This document shows positions 1 through 14,283 of a DNA stretch of 64,000 nucleotides, piece by piece. The position numbers and the translations under genes were made by a program. Source of the stretch: Anarhynchus alexandrinus (Eukaryota; Chordata; Aves; Charadriiformes; Charadriidae); NCBI GenBank assembly GCA_008711295.1, contig VUYV01000007.1, positions 4,718,983 through 4,782,982 on the forward strand. The letters run 5' to 3'. The notes beneath the pieces were generated by a model that worked only from the letters and a program-made list of their open reading frames with translations, had not been told where the DNA came from and made no database searches. Numbering within the stretch: the first letter of the stretch is position 1; each line of letters begins with the position of its first letter.

Positions 1-1224
1 AAAGAGGGCAGGGATTGAAGCTAGGGGAAATACTCATGCAAAAGTAGTTTTAGAACAGTTTCATACAAAACTTTAGCTGCTCAAAGTCATCAGCAGAACT
101 GAGAGTTAGAAAATGATGCTACACAAAGGAAAAAGAGAGAACAAATTTTTTAATTAATAGCTTTTCATGAGTAAGAGACAGTTTAAAATCAGCTAGGGAT
201 TTCCTCAAGAATCAACTCACAAATTTTCCTGTTTATATGAGGAAAGTAATGCATGTCATGGCACAGGGTATTTCAGGCAGAGCCCATCCATTATTTTTGC
301 CCTATTGTGTCTTAGGTATTAATTATTTCATTGCATCCCAGTGCAGTGACTTTTCCCTTCTTGCAAGCTCTTCATCAATGAGAAAATACAGCAGGAAATA
401 TTTTGCTTCTCTTTTTCAGATACAGCACTCTATTCTGGAAAAAATCCATCAAAGGGATATTAATTTTATGAGGGGATATATCAGAAAGCAAAATCAGTGG
501 AACTGTTGGCTGAATTATTCCTTTGCCTTTCAAAGATGTTTTAGTAACATCTATCAGTGTCCGTCAAATGCTAATAACACTTTAGAGGAAACAACTTTAA
601 ATTGCAGCTACCCTTCAATAAACTTTTGACTTTCAGTGAACGGCTTATAAGCCTGAGAAACTCAGTGCGTGATAGGTTTCTATCTCTGGACACAGTGAAA
701 CCCTCATTTTTAAGGGTTTAGGACATGACAAGAAAACTACAGGAAGAATAAATTGATCTCTGCTCCTTCACTTTTTTCCCCAACATTTAAAATTCTGTTC
801 TTTAAAAAACACATAGCAAAAACAATTTACAATTTGAAAACTGCAAAACTAAAATGAGCTGGAACATATATTAATTGAGGGCCCTATTTTTAACTGTAAC
901 AGGCTGAATTCCTAAACAGTCTTCTCCCCATGCAAACAGTAATTTCCTTAACTCCCAACCAAGTCACTAGGTGCAGAAGGTGGGATATAAACAAAGACCA
1001 TCTGAAAAGCAGGTCTGAATTGATGAGAAGAATTATACTGAAACATTAAGAACTGCTCCAGAGTTAAGCGATTATAGAAATCTAAGAGGTTACATTAGCA
1101 CTCACTGCAAGATGCAGTATATGTTAACACCTTTCATGAATCATTGGAACAAGGCATTGACATGCCTGTGCACATTTGAGGGCACTGCACGGTCCATGCA
1201 GCAGAACAGATATATGTCGATGAA

Positions 1225-1244
1225 AGAACTTTAATTAAAGTTCT
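1225..1244. repeat. Perfect 20-bp palindrome
   Basis: The sequence agaactttaattaaagttct equals its own reverse complement over all 20 bases. It is centred on TTAATTAA. It lies in the 5' flank, 15.9 kb upstream of the CDH13 ATG, with no recognised gene or repeat next to it. Confidence 0.95.
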
Positions 1245-2242
1245 CCAAATGAGAGTCTTACAGGGCACAGGTTTCTGTCCTGATGTTCAAAGCAGTAATA
1301 CCTGTGAGGTTGCTTCTCCTTCCAATCATAAGCGTGGTTAGGATTTCTGAGGACATCAATATGCTACTTTAAAATGACAGAAAATACAATGAGGTTCATA
1401 AGTGGAGGGAACAAAACTCTCTTGGGAACTGTATCCTGTGTCTGTTTAAATAATTAAGTATCTAAAGATGCAAGCCGATTCAGAAAGATATTTTCAAAAG
1501 AGTTCTAACAGAAAAAAGATAAAAATGGCAGTGGAAATAACTACTGTAGCACTGCCAGGCCCGTCTTGTACTCTGTATGTGAGGAGCAGTAATTTGCTGG
1601 CTGTGCGTCTCTATTCCAACATCCGAACTCTCTGGGTTCTAACGTGACACTGTGAATGTGTCTTGGGGGAGGCAGGCGATATGAGGGGCTGGTGCTTTGT
1701 ATTCACAAGTACTTGCTGTACTTTCTCCTAAAATCTTACCATTTATTAAAGAGAACTAAATAATGCTTATTCTGCCATTGCATGCATTCCCTATAGTAAG
1801 ATGTGGGAAATGCTGCAAAACATCTATGTGTCAGACTTCACTCTCAGCTTAACAAATAAATAATACATATTTACACCTACATACTTATTCCCCTGTGTAT
1901 TCAGCAAAGGAACATGAGGGATAGGAGCACACATGGGACCAGAAAAAAGTGGTAACCATAATACATTCCTCTGTTTGTGCTGATTGTTTTGATGCAATAA
2001 ATCATCCTGAAATGGCTCTCTGTATTCAAAATGATGTTTCATGGGTCCCAGACAAGAAGTCAAGAGCTCACCAGAGGATGACATTACAAAACAAAAACAA
2101 AGTTCTGTCTCCTTGAAGAAATCTTCTCCATCTGCACAAACATTTTCTGTCTGTTTTTCTCTGCAAAAGAGGGAACTTGCACAGCCCAAAAGATTAGATG
2201 GCTCAAACCCTCAGAGGATGTAATGATGTGCAAAGCTTCTTT

Positions 2243-2258
2243 CACACATACACACACA
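2243..2258. repeat. CA-rich microsatellite
   Basis: Short, interrupted CA repeat. Confidence 0.7.
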
Positions 2259-2598
2259 TCCATCAGTTGTACAGAGCACACTAAGCCACAGTCAGTCTCT
2301 GGAATTCGTATTTCAGATGACAAACAACATGGAAGAAGCTCTGTTGCCCAAGAAATGGAAAAAGCAGCAGGAGTGGCCAATCACAAGTACAGCATTATAA
2401 GTTCCATAGTGTGCTACAGCCAATTTGTGAAACAGCTTGTTTATTTTTATCATCATATCATTAACTTGGCTACAGCTGACAAGCACAACAAGGATTATTA
2501 GTTCTTATTTATTTTGATTTGGAAAGATGTTTGGCATTCAGTCAATAGTTTCCTATCCCATGCTCTGGACATTTCCAATTTATATCCTCATTAAAAAA

Positions 2599-2615
2599 AT
2601 ATACATATATATATA
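2599..2615. repeat. AT dinucleotide repeat
   Basis: Short interrupted AT repeat following a run of seven A. Confidence 0.75.
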
Positions 2616-5531
2616 GTAGGAGAATGGATTGTTCACTCTTCATAAATATATAAAAGTGGTGCATGCTATGTTATAGAAAAATTCTCAGCTCCGGCAGGCT
2701 GCAGGTCATTGCAATACTAGGTACATATATAATAAATCAAAAGGACAATAATTTATTCTTAAGCACAGAAGACAGCTCAAAATGGTTTCTTTACAGTTTT
2801 GAGACATACCTAAATGGAAAATCTTCTGCAGCAAGATTGTCCCTTCATATGTGTCCTTCAACACGACTCAATACAGAAAAGAGGACCTGAAGAGACCGTT
2901 TCTAGCCAAGGTAAAATCATCCAATGCTGTCAGTGAAGAGTTCAAGGCACAGCACCAAACTCACATCCAAGTTGACCTGAGTGGAGAAATGGAAATTTTT
3001 TGGGATCCATGTGCAGCAGAAAAATGCATTAAGGGTATCATTCGGACCCATGAGACATACAATGACCCTGTAATTACTGGCTTCACTCTCCAGTGACTTC
3101 TCATCAGCTCCAGGGCTGCTACTTAAATTCCCAAGCCTTCTCCTTTGGCTTTGGCTCTGCAGAAATTTTTATTGTGCTTGACTATTCCAGATTTTTGTTA
3201 GAAAAAGATAAACACAGCTGTGGTCACACCAAGTTGAACCTTTTTCTTCAATATTTCTCCCACAACTCTTTTTTAAATGATAACCAACCACATAACTATG
3301 CAAAGAAGCTCCTTGACTTTTTCATGCTTCTCCCGCGCTCTGCAGAAAACCTTTCAGCTTTTCCTGTTTCAGAAGACAGACTGTTAACCAAGCATCAACT
3401 TATTGCCTAGATGTTGTCTCTAATCACATCCAGCCTCCATTCATAGCAGAAAACTGGGATTTGGGCGCAGTGTTTACAGTGTTTACAAGCTCATAGATTG
3501 GGCTAGACCAGCAAGGAAATAAATGAAAGTAAAGTATTTGGAAGATCTATTAAGCCCACGAAGTATATCTTTCCTGGTCATGCTCAGAAGGAAATAGTTC
3601 TGTAATTATTTCAGCAGTATTTATGATTGTGTCATTGCCTCCCAGAGACCCCACAAAACAGTATTCCCAGATCTGCCCCTTCCACCCAGAGGCTACAGAT
3701 TAATCTACAGGAAACAATCTTCAGCTCAAATAAGTTATAATGAAAACATAAACATGATCCAATTCATCTGAATTGCCTAGATGCAGAATACTTCATTATT
3801 AAATACTAGCCAAGTATGTTTTTCTTGGGGCTTGGGTCGATTTTTGAATATTTTGTTAAATGTTGGAATCTGCTAGAATAGGGATGGAAAATCACACAGT
3901 ATTTAACTAAAAAAAGTAGACTCCCCAAATTCTTTATGAACCATCTCCTTTGCTGTCACTGCTTCATGCAATATGAAAATTGCACACATATGGAAGTGAC
4001 TGGCTCTTTAACTTAAATAATTTTGTTCTGAATCCTGCTCCTTTTTTACAAATATTCTTATTTTTCTTTCTTTTTGTAATGGATCCTGTCTTTGGGATTT
4101 GGGGCAACAGTAAGATTATTGGGAGTCACCAGATGGTGCTATTGTACATTGTCTGTCTGGTTCTGTTCATCTGGATATCAAGGGAATCTCCTCTCATGAA
4201 ATGCAAAGCATCAACTGTGGTGCAGTTCCTACCAAAATCACTAGTAAAGCTTGTCTCTTGCCTGAACTTCCCTGATGAAGAATTATGTTCATAGGTATGA
4301 AATCCATGAGCCCTTTTTGTTTCTGTGTAAAAGGAAACAAAATATCCTGTGAAACCAGGTCGTCTCCATTACTCACACGAGTAACGGTCAATGCTATGAA
4401 TTGACCATTTATGCCGGTTATGAATTGCCTAAAGCAAATTCAGAAAGTAAGAAAGAACGTCTGTAGAGAACGTAACTGTAGACAAATAGCACCCGCTCGA
4501 GTTCTCTGGTGGGGAATAAAAATATTTTTGCCTGCTAGTCCAGGATGGAGATAAAGATGCGATGTTTAGATGCTTTATAATACTTGGATAGTTCTGTCAA
4601 CTGAAGCAGCTGCGTACATATTGTAAAAGGCCTGAAAAATGTATCAGCCTAAATGTGTTTTCATGCTGGTTGTTTCACAGCAAAGAGTAAGGAACGAGGC
4701 AACCTGTCGTCTCTGACAGCATCTTACTTGCTGACTAAGGTTAATGTATTTCTTGGCGTGGAAGAAATGGTTTGGGATAAATTCCCTACAAACTGGAAGA
4801 GCAAGGAGCTAAGCTTGACTGAACTCAGCGCTGCTAAAACCCTTGAAACCACATGAACTCAGGCAAAATTCGTGTTCAGCAGTGGGTGTTTGAAGCAGCA
4901 ATGTCTCACCAGGCTTTTGTGCAACCACAGAACCGTAAAATAAGAGGTATGCCAAGAAACAAAATCTGGCATAAATATGTGACAGCATTGATTCCTTTAA
5001 TCAATGCCCTCAGGATGTATTAGCGCTCTGCCTCCTTGCTTCTCTGTGGTTAATCAATAGGAAGGCAGTTTCCAGTTAGGGCAAGTGTCACCAGCAGGCA
5101 TAGTTAGACCTCCAGGGCTTTTTCCTCAGTGTACACGTCAGGTTTGTCTATTCTTGTTACGAGGTTTACAGTCTGCAAGTGATTTGCATAAAAGCAACAG
5201 CAGACCATCCGAAGCCAGTTTGGTTTCTGCTGCAGGTTTGGATTATGCTGGGAAGGGACAGTTGAAGGAGGTAGTGGTTCTGGACATTGTCACATCAGCT
5301 CACACAGAATTGGCAGTTTACTCCAATACTCCATTGGAAAATTGAGTCCCCAAACCCCAGTATTTTAAATCTGTCCAATACGCCAACAATATTAGGTCAG
5401 AACGGAAGGCTTTGGTTGAAAGATAACAATATCACACATTTTCCTGTTTCTGTTCTTGCACCATCATCCAAGTAATGACACTGTGCAAAAGAGTTCATAG
5501 TGAGGCAGAGCTTGTAGGAAGAAATACTACC

Positions 5532-5546
5532 TTTTTTTTTTTTTTT
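5532..5546. repeat. Poly-T tract
   Basis: Uninterrupted run of 15 T in the 5' flank. Confidence 0.9.
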
Positions 5547-7444
5547 AACTAGTTGGAAAAACAAGCTTTAAGGAGCGTGGGTTCAGTTCTACTTTCACTA
5601 CAGCCTTGGTCAGTGCATATCTTACTCTCTTCCACTTCAGCTCAAAGCTACAAAAACCCTGGATCAAATCCCGTGTTAGCTTGTTGCATACCTGCACAAA
5701 GACAACACCTATCTAAAGTTGCTTGAAAATTACTGATCAACAAATCCCTCTCTATGTTTATTAAGCAGAAAATATTGCTAGTATTTTCTTTTTCTGTATT
5801 AGTGATCCAATATCCTGTCATGGTAGAATAGGGTTCCTAATTTATGTGCTGACATCTTTTGAATAAAGTATAAAGCTGAAACGTTGTCTGCAGCTATTCT
5901 TTGCAACATTTTTTAAATGTTGAAACAGCATTCTGTCTACATCAGAATTCTGTTTTGCTATTTTCTTCCTACTTAACTTGATCTATGATTAAACCTATCT
6001 CTTCTCAGCTTCCCAGGCTTAAAAACTGTTTTTCAGGAAGTTCTTCAACAACTATTGTTTTCTACTTTAAGGCTGACGGCACCCTGGCAACATTATAACA
6101 ACATGCTTTGAAATAGTGTTATATAGATATATAATGACGTTTCCCAAAGAGCATACAATCTGATTGCTTACTTCAGAGACCAGCTTTTATCACTTTTCAG
6201 ACAACTCACGTATTTAGTAAACTCCATTAGATCTTGACATAAGTAGATATCCTGAAGATTTTTTCTGCTGAGTTTACTAGCTCCTTTTGCATCTGTTTTG
6301 ACTGTTTTGACTCGGATCTAATCATAAGTAAATTTTATTTCTTATTATTGGAGCTTGATTGTATATGATTATCTGTTAAGACACTTGGCATGTTTAATAA
6401 CATTTGATTGCTATTACTTTATATCTCTGGCTTTCAGGGTTCAATAGACTGAAAGAGTTAATTACCTTAATTACTTCCATTGAACTGCCTTTCTTATCCC
6501 AGGTGCACCTCTTACCCACTGGCTAGCAAACTCATCTCTGCCCCTTCATTGCAGTGTCTCTCACTTAACTACTTAAATTCTGGTCTCAAAGCAAGGGAAA
6601 CCACAGAAACGCTGATTCTAGTAGCTGAGTCAGCATTCCCACAATCTCTCTTCCAAAAATAAAGCAGTATTTTAGTTTGTACATTCTGGTCTGGAGTTTT
6701 ATTTTAATCCCTCTTTACTTAAAGGAAAGAAATACAAATAAGATATAAAAAGACACAAAAAGCTTGAAAAAACACTTTCTCCTTTGCCACAGCACAAAAT
6801 CTTAGCGTTCCTCCCTCTCAGGCATGGAGCCAATACTTTAAGCTATATGGTTCATTATGAAATGTCCTTCTTGCAGCACCCTGCACATTCTAGGCTCTCA
6901 GGAAAAGTGGGATAGACTTGACAAACAGCTCCCTCCCTTTGCTCCCAAAGCAGTTGAGACCTCAGGAAGAGACCCAGGGACTGTCTCCATGCTCTGCTAC
7001 CCAGGCCAACCCTGGACATGTACTTGAGACACTTTCACCTAAGCTTTCTAATATGAGCTCTTGTTGCCCTGATGCTATTGAATCTTTTTGAGACATGCTG
7101 GAAAGTGGAAAACTAGCACCTCTTAGCATCTTAATACCTTTGCTGCATCCTCAAACTGTGGCGCATAGAAGCTGCTTTCCCTCAGGCTGAAGCAGCACAG
7201 TCTTGCACACAGGATGTGGTACATGGTTTTCAGGAGCTCATTTTGGCCATTTTTTGGAACCAGACATTGATCACTGTGAGGAATCTCTCAGAAAACGGTT
7301 TTGCCTTCACCAGATTTAAACGGCTGTCAGAAAAAAATGTTTCTTTTATTCTTGAAATGAGGAAAAAAATTGCTTCTTAGAAAATACCTCTATTTCTATA
7401 GAATACTTCTAGTACTGCAGAATAATTATTATTTCTTGGGGGTT

Positions 7445-7473
7445 CCCCCCCCCCCCCCCCCCCCCCTCCCCCC
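7445..7473. repeat. Poly-C tract
   Basis: A run of 22 C is followed by one T and six more C. Long homopolymers of this kind are hard to sequence and length-variable, so the true length may differ. It lies in the 5' flank. Confidence 0.95.
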
Positions 7474-10461
7474 ATGTCTGTTCAGTACCTAACACAGAAC
7501 AGCTGTACTGGCTCCATCCATCTCACCTGCATTACTTGGGCTAACAGCATCCTGAGGAGCATGGCTTTCGGTTGGCAATGCACAGTCCCTGCTCTGCAGC
7601 TGTGCAGACCCTTTCAGTTCCCCCCTGTGCAGCAGGCTGCTTGTGCTAGCTGCACTGAGGGAGAGGACAAAAGGACCCTTTCCCCTGATTAAAAAAAAAA
7701 GAAAAAGAAAAAACAAATTGATGACCACCAGCAGAGTGAGAAGGGTCAGCTTACCCACCTCCTGCTCTTCTGTGGGGAGGGACTGCTGTCTGCAAGAGCC
7801 AATCCTGCCTTCTTGTTCGAGATGACAACATCTGCCACCACCATCACTGCTATACAGGTACCACTACACCAACATCTCCACCATCTTACTTCCTTTTATT
7901 CTGCCCTCTCACCTTCTTAGGCATTCTTTTAAAGTTTTTTAGGAATGCATTTACACTTGCATCTCAGAGGAGACCAACAGCAACAGTGGCCGTAACCAGA
8001 TGGCTAAGAGCAGGAACAAGCCATTCTCGTACAATCTTTCCCTTGAGTGCATTTCCAGCTTCCAACTATTTGCAACTCAGGGGATTTCCTGATCTGATGT
8101 TGTTAACCGCAGCATAAGGAAAAAGGTATTGTGGAGCTGACTGGGGCTTCTTTGATCTACCGGCGTGTCTGTGCTGGGCTCAGCTTAAAGTAGAACATGC
8201 CCAAAGCTGCTCTAATATATGCCAGTTGATTGCGGCTCCCAGGAGACTGACAACCTGCTGATAGCGGCTGGATGGCATGCACGAGAATATGCAGCACTAG
8301 TTTTTATCAAGCATGGCCAGTAGGATTTCCTAGATTTACTGAAGTCCTATTTTGATTTAAAACATAGGAGAAAATAGGGAATTAAATACTCGGATGTGGG
8401 TCATTCTTGCAGCATTCCATTCCCCCAAGTTAAGTGTTTTCTTCCTGCATCAATGAAAGTAAATTTCCCACCCATGCTCTGTCACACGAGCAGCTGACAA
8501 GGGACCTCAGTACAAGAGCAATGTGATGCCTCAGAGCCCCAGAATGACCCACTGCAATCTGTTTTTACCTCCTCTGAGAGTCCCACTCAGCAAAAAGCAG
8601 GTAATTTTATGGTCACAACCTGACCAAGGCAAGATAACATGAGAATATTTTGTTGTAGTGCTAGAGGATCCAATCCCATCAATTCAAAAGAAATTATTTG
8701 TTTCCCTTTGAGGCTGAGCCTAGTAAAACACCCTAGACTGCCTCTTTCTTGGAGTACTGCATGCGTTAAAAACTAAGCCCAAGAGAGATATTACGGCCGA
8801 GCATGAGGCAAGGTAACCTTCTAGAATCCCAAGGGAGAAAGCAAAAGGAACTGTTTTTTTCCACGTATTTACAAAGGCTTAATGAATTTTACATAAGAAA
8901 GATACAAAATTGAAGACAAACAATGAAATACAAAGAGATCTCAAGATACATGATGAACCAAGAATTCATGCATAGTATTTCAAAGGCATGTAAAGAAGCA
9001 GAGTAACAATGAAATGTTTTTGGTGTATACAGAGTAGCTTGTTTGAGAGCTATTCCTCCTTAAGGAGCCAAAATTTGAAGATACATCAGGCACAACGCAC
9101 CTTCTGGATGCAGGAGGGCAGAAAGGATCCCGTGATTTAGACTGAGTTCTGTATGGACATATATTTTTGAGGATCATTTCAACAGGCTCACGAATAATTG
9201 TCTCTAGAAATACTTGCATACATTGTTACAACATAATACTCAGCTAATTTAAAGGTAATTAATGACCTATTAAAACTGAACCTAGCTGGTTTTAGCTGCT
9301 CTTTGAGATGCCACTAGCTTAGGTCTGAAGTAATTGCATAGTAGTATAGTGCTACTTTTTATCCAACCTTATTATCAGGCCTTTTTAGGTTGATTAAAGT
9401 ATCAGGTTATTTTCAGACTTAAAAAACCAAACAAAACAGCTTTCTGGTTATTTAAAGAACATTCAATTTTCAAACATTATTTTTTTCCCCTGCATCACAA
9501 GGACTTTTTTTCTTAAGTCATGTCTAGGTCTGCAGAGACAAATTTCTTCTAAGGCTACATAATATCAGACAGCTTTGTCACAAATGGTTTGATAGGTACA
9601 GAAAATTCCATGAGAAAGGGAAATCCAGAAAATTTCCCGATGTAATTCCTATTTTTCAAGACTGAGAAAACTTATCATTGAAGAGGATATCATTATTTTG
9701 AGTTGGCAAATCTGCCAATGATAAGGAGATGTATCCCAAAATCAATTTTTGAAGCCAAACATGTAAGACTAATCACTTTATTTCCATGCTTAACAGGTGC
9801 TGATACCAGAGGGAAAATACTAAATAGCGTATGACACCCTTGAGAAGCATGTAAGATATTTATCTGCCTAAAAGCCATGACAGTTGCGTAGAGAAAAGGT
9901 TGTGAATATAAATGGGGAAGAAAGAGTTTAAGGATGGAGGGTGAAATCTTCATGCAGCTGAAATCTATGGCATTTTGAGTTCAGCAGGACAAAGAGACCC
10001 CTTAGCTCACCCTAAGCTTGCCCCTGTTACAGAGCTCAGGCTGCCCAGCCTGTTCTTCCAGATCAGGTCGTAGATGTCCCTTTTCATTTTATAAGGGAGG
10101 TTTTGCTCAGGTCTCTTCTCCTGCTCCAGCAGGAAGACACCGTTGCAGGTGTTAGGACACAAACCCCTAGTATCTGACCCCATTTTTAACCCAAGACAGT
10201 TTGGTTGCTGCAGATGCAATTGTGATTCTGATGGAGGGACTTTGCAACCATGTCTTTATGATAACGGTATGTGAAATACAGAGCTGCACTGGTCAGAGTA
10301 AACACAGTAGCTGAAAACAACACGAAACAGAGCAGTGCACCACTCTCTTACCACATACAGCACAAGTGGCTATGCCCAAAGTCAGGAGGTTTAACAGCTC
10401 TGGGCCTGTGTGTCAGCTGAAGTCCTGTGCACGGAGATATTCAAAGACTGACACATTCTCC

Positions 10462-10476
10462 CTCTCTCTCTCTCTC
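10462..10476. repeat. CT microsatellite
   Basis: Short perfect CT repeat. Confidence 0.85.
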
Positions 10477-11499
10477 AACTATTCTATTCCCTCTAAAATA
10501 TACTTATGCATCTGCTGTTCCTCTGTGAAAAGATGAAAGATTAAGCTGGCTTCTGGCTGGATAAGAATGGTGAAATGTGCTACCCATAAGTAAGCTGTAT
10601 ATTCATGGTAGAATATTTTAAATGACCCTTATATCATAAGAAGGGATTTTTAAAAAAATCCATAACTGTGGGAATTAAGAGCGTATCTCTCACATTTGAA
10701 TTTCCTAGCTGATATTTGGTTGGGCTTTAGAAACTGTCACACAATAAAGTCATTAAAATTCTGTGGTTAATTTATTCCTGCAGTATTAACTTTCCCATAA
10801 CTCATGATGAATATCTTGAGTTTGGATATGTCTTAGAAAAACCTCTGACAGTGATAACTTGCTTTTTCTCCCATTTCCTGTGGAAATGTTATTTTTTTAA
10901 TGTATAAAAGAGTAACTTTTCTAATAAACTTGCACAGTGAATTTTTAAATAATGACTTTGACTTTGTATAGTTGCTACCAAAATAGGGAATAAGTTCTTT
11001 TGTGCATTTATTTGATTAATTATTCTGATTTGTATTTCTGGGCAGAATTCAGTATAACAGAGCCTTGGAAAATACAGATCCCATTGCCAAAACAAATTTT
11101 CTCACTCCTAGATCCATTCATTTCCTAGACAATAGGTGAGGTCAAAAGGGAAACAAGGAGTCATTCCCTTAATATGGGCAAACCACTAATGAGCTACCAT
11201 GTGTCATATTCTGCTCCAACGGAGCTGTAATTGCTTCCAGAACACCTGTATTTAGGCCAGATACAATCATACATATGGGGGGAGGCCAAAGGAGTAGTGG
11301 TGTTAAAATGAGGCAGGAGAGGCACATTTAGGGAGCGGAAACAGATAGCCCAGCCAATGAAGACTTTTTAAATTAAAGTGCATTTCAGCTTTGGTTTTGC
11401 ACAAAAACAGAGGAAGCTCCCAGGTCCCCCAGGAAGGCTGATGGGTCCTTTCAATAGACGGAAGGGCCAGTGCCTAAGGCATTTAGCAAGCAGCCCAAT

Positions 11500-11657
11500 T
11501 TTTAGCTGTGTGTTTGACCAGCTTTATGATCTTAATCAGGTCCCTTTGCATCCTGTGCCTCAGTTTTCCTTCTTTTGTAACATTGCAGGAATATTTTGTT
11601 ATATCCCTATGCTTTGGGGAGGACAAATATGCTAATACATGCAATGTAACTTTGTAT
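11500..11657 (+). mobile_element. MIR-like SINE relic
   Basis: The order of matches follows the MIR consensus: tagctgtgtg, a degraded 'gacc..cttaatcaggtccctt' stretch, tgcctcagttttcc, 'ttcttttgtaac' in place of the 'tcatctgtaaaatg' segment, then gaggacaaatatg, ctaatacatg and gcaatgtaactttg for the 'gaggattaaatgag..taatacatgtaaagc' segment. The tRNA-related head is faint or missing. Divergence is high, as expected for a family that was active early in amniote evolution. It lies in the 5' flank of CDH13. Confidence 0.6.
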
Positions 11658-14283
11658 TACTGAAAAGTGGGTAAATAGAAGGCCAGAATTCAGCTACCTT
11701 GGTTATGGGTGTAGGACTGCAAGTGATTGAATTACTGTGGACAACAACTAAACCTAAGTGCCCAGGAGCCTCGCAATCAGGACAAGCTCACAGTTCAAGC
11801 TCAATTGCTACGATTCAGCCAAAAGGCACAAGTCCATAACAGATATGGGAAAATACCTGCCACCACTTCAGAAAAGAGTTAGATGCTGGAGGTCAGCTGA
11901 GGAGCAGGAGCTCCTTCCACACAGGGGCCCACTGGGAGAAGGGGATATAAACAAACTTGTTTCTGTGAAGCAGATGTTGTGAAGCACCGCACCCACCGCA
12001 TACCTAAGGCTCTTCTCACTCCTTCCTCAGCTTAGCTCAGATGAAGGCTGAATTAAGGAACAGCTTGCTTCTGGTTCAAGTGAGGATTAGAAGATTAGAT
12101 GTACAGCATTGCAAATTGTCACTCTAGAATGCTTTACAATAGCTCAATTTTAGAAGTTGACCACATATATTGTTTATGCTTCAAGGGCCCAGGGATGCAA
12201 AATGAAAAAGTAAGAGGTTTTTTTTGCTTTAAGAATTGAAGAAATGGCTCCTGTGGTCATGATAAACAGGGAATATTATTATTTGGAGAGAAAAAGGCGT
12301 GATGGTCTCTTAAGGGTTTTTCTAAAAATTAAAAGATTCCTGTTTGACTCACCAACTGTTCTTTGTCCTCTTCTGACAGTGAAACACATCCTATTTTTTT
12401 TTCACCGAAGTATCAGTTTGTTCTCGTTGCCTGTGACTTGCCTGTTAGCAAGTAAGAAAACAAAACCCATTTACTATCCTAGAGCTTGGTCTGAGATGTA
12501 GGGAAACAGTAGACAGAGCATTCAGCATTCCCACATTTTAGAGAAAACTGCACTAATGCCAAACTTTCTGTTGCCAATAAGCCCCTAGTGTAAGAAATAA
12601 TGGTAGAAATTTGAGGTATTATGGAGGTACCGGGTTGGGTACATAATGAAAAGCTGTGGGCTTACTTTCAAACTGCAAAACTCTTGGTGTTTTTGTGAGT
12701 TTTCTTAAAGAAATTTCAGCTGCACTAAGACTGAGAATCCCTACCCAAACCTATTTTGGCAGAACTGCCAAGCAGAAAACCAAAGTGCATGGAAACATAT
12801 TCCTTAACTCTTTACTAAATCAACTCTATTGCAATCCTCTGAATCTCCATTCTCCAGAACAGAACATTATTGCAGCCAGTTTCTTCATTTCTTCCTGCTG
12901 GAGAACCTCAGGCAGGAAGATGGGATTTCACTTCTGCTACGAATTGTAGCTCTAGCCAGGTACACTTACTACAACTTCTTATCCTCAGGAAGTGGTGGTG
13001 GCTCTGCAGGCATAGCAGGAGGGTGACATGCCACATCTGACAGACACAGCAGGTCAGGCTCGCTTTCTTCTGTCCTCCGGCCATTCTTGGAGTGAACCCA
13101 GAAGGATTTCAGAAAGCCCTAACCAGCATGTTTTTTTCCTAATAACAAGGGCAATGTCAAATACGCTGCAGCTAAACTTACTCTTTGAATTAGTTTACTT
13201 GACTGAATTTCTGTTCCACTACATACTTGGCCCATCTACCCTAAACAAAATTCAACTATACTTGTCCTTTAGGGGTAGATGCTGGTCTGATGGATTGAGT
13301 TGTCTTAGACCATATTATGCTTCCATACTGGGGGTGCATCCTTTCTGTTCCTTCTGCCCCAGACATGCCACTCAAGCTCACGCATCCCACTGCTGCCCAG
13401 TGCTAAAATATTTTTCCAAGCTTGAAAGAGTCAGAAACTGCAGTGTGGTGTAGCAGCCAGAACTATATAGCTTGCCAGTACTATGGCAGGGGAAATTAGT
13501 CCCTCTCTCTTGCATCCAGGTTTCTTATGTGACTCACTTTAATATGAAATTGAACTTCCCTTGTTCTGACAGATTCATAGCACCTAATCCTCAGCTTTTA
13601 CAAACTAGTCAGGGCAAATCTTCCGAAGGTCAAAAGCCATTTCTGGCAGCATACAGTCACTCCCTCATCTGCTAATGGGTCTATCTCTCACAACACCTTA
13701 CGCGTTGCAGGCAATTAATATTGTTCATATTAGCCTCAGCTCAGCATTGGCCTCTATCGCCAGAGTATGTCATGGAGAGAGAGAGCTGAGGTGCCAAGTT
13801 GCCCAAGATTTTATAAGTGAAAATGATGGCATCTTCATTCTAAAGACTGCAGAGCATGTTACATTCATCAGTTAACGTAGGCTTGGATCTAGAAAAGGTC
13901 TCAGCAGGAGCTTTTGTTGCTCACAAACCAAAGCCCCTCTCAGTCACTGCCTGCGCTTACTACACGTGTTACATCAGGAGGCAGTGGGTAAGAGGAGCAC
14001 AGCTTTACCCTACAGGGGAAGGCCTGAACCCTGGAGCCTCTCCTCTCACCATGCCCCACAGCCGGGGCTGTTATTTCTGCTGCTGTCACTCTGTGGCCCC
14101 ACAACTTCATGTTTCATTTGTGCAGCAAAATTGCTTCAAGGGGAGGATTAGAGAGCAACCATCCTCCATCCTCCATCACCTGGAGCCTTGTTCTCTGGCC
14201 TGCTCCTCAGAGATGTCTTATAGAGTTTAAACCTCCTCCTGTCACCTAAGGCTGAGAAGGACTGAGGAACCAACTCTTAATTT
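11658..14283. other. 5' flanking intergenic DNA, no gene seen
   Basis: Unremarkable sequence that becomes richer in C toward the right. Several overlapping short reading frames (up to 141 codons at 13028-13453, + strand) have no recognisable features. Confidence 0.55.

Larger units (their letters stand above)
1..11499. other. 5' flanking intergenic DNA, no gene seen
   Basis: AT-rich single-copy-looking sequence. Apart from the palindrome at 1.2 kb and the simple repeats listed separately, I see no exon, RNA gene or interspersed repeat. Open reading frames up to 130 codons occur on both strands but have no domain, no conserved motif and no convincing splice context. Confidence 0.6.

Noticed and set aside
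1824..2501. Cluster of short ORFs on both strands (60-121 codons)
   Set aside because: They are mutually overlapping, lack motifs or splice context, and include simple-repeat sequence.
10007..10219. Minus-strand 70-codon ORF in a moderately GC-rich stretch, at first suspected to be repeat-derived
   Set aside because: No CR1 or other repeat landmark could be aligned, and the peptide matches no family I know.
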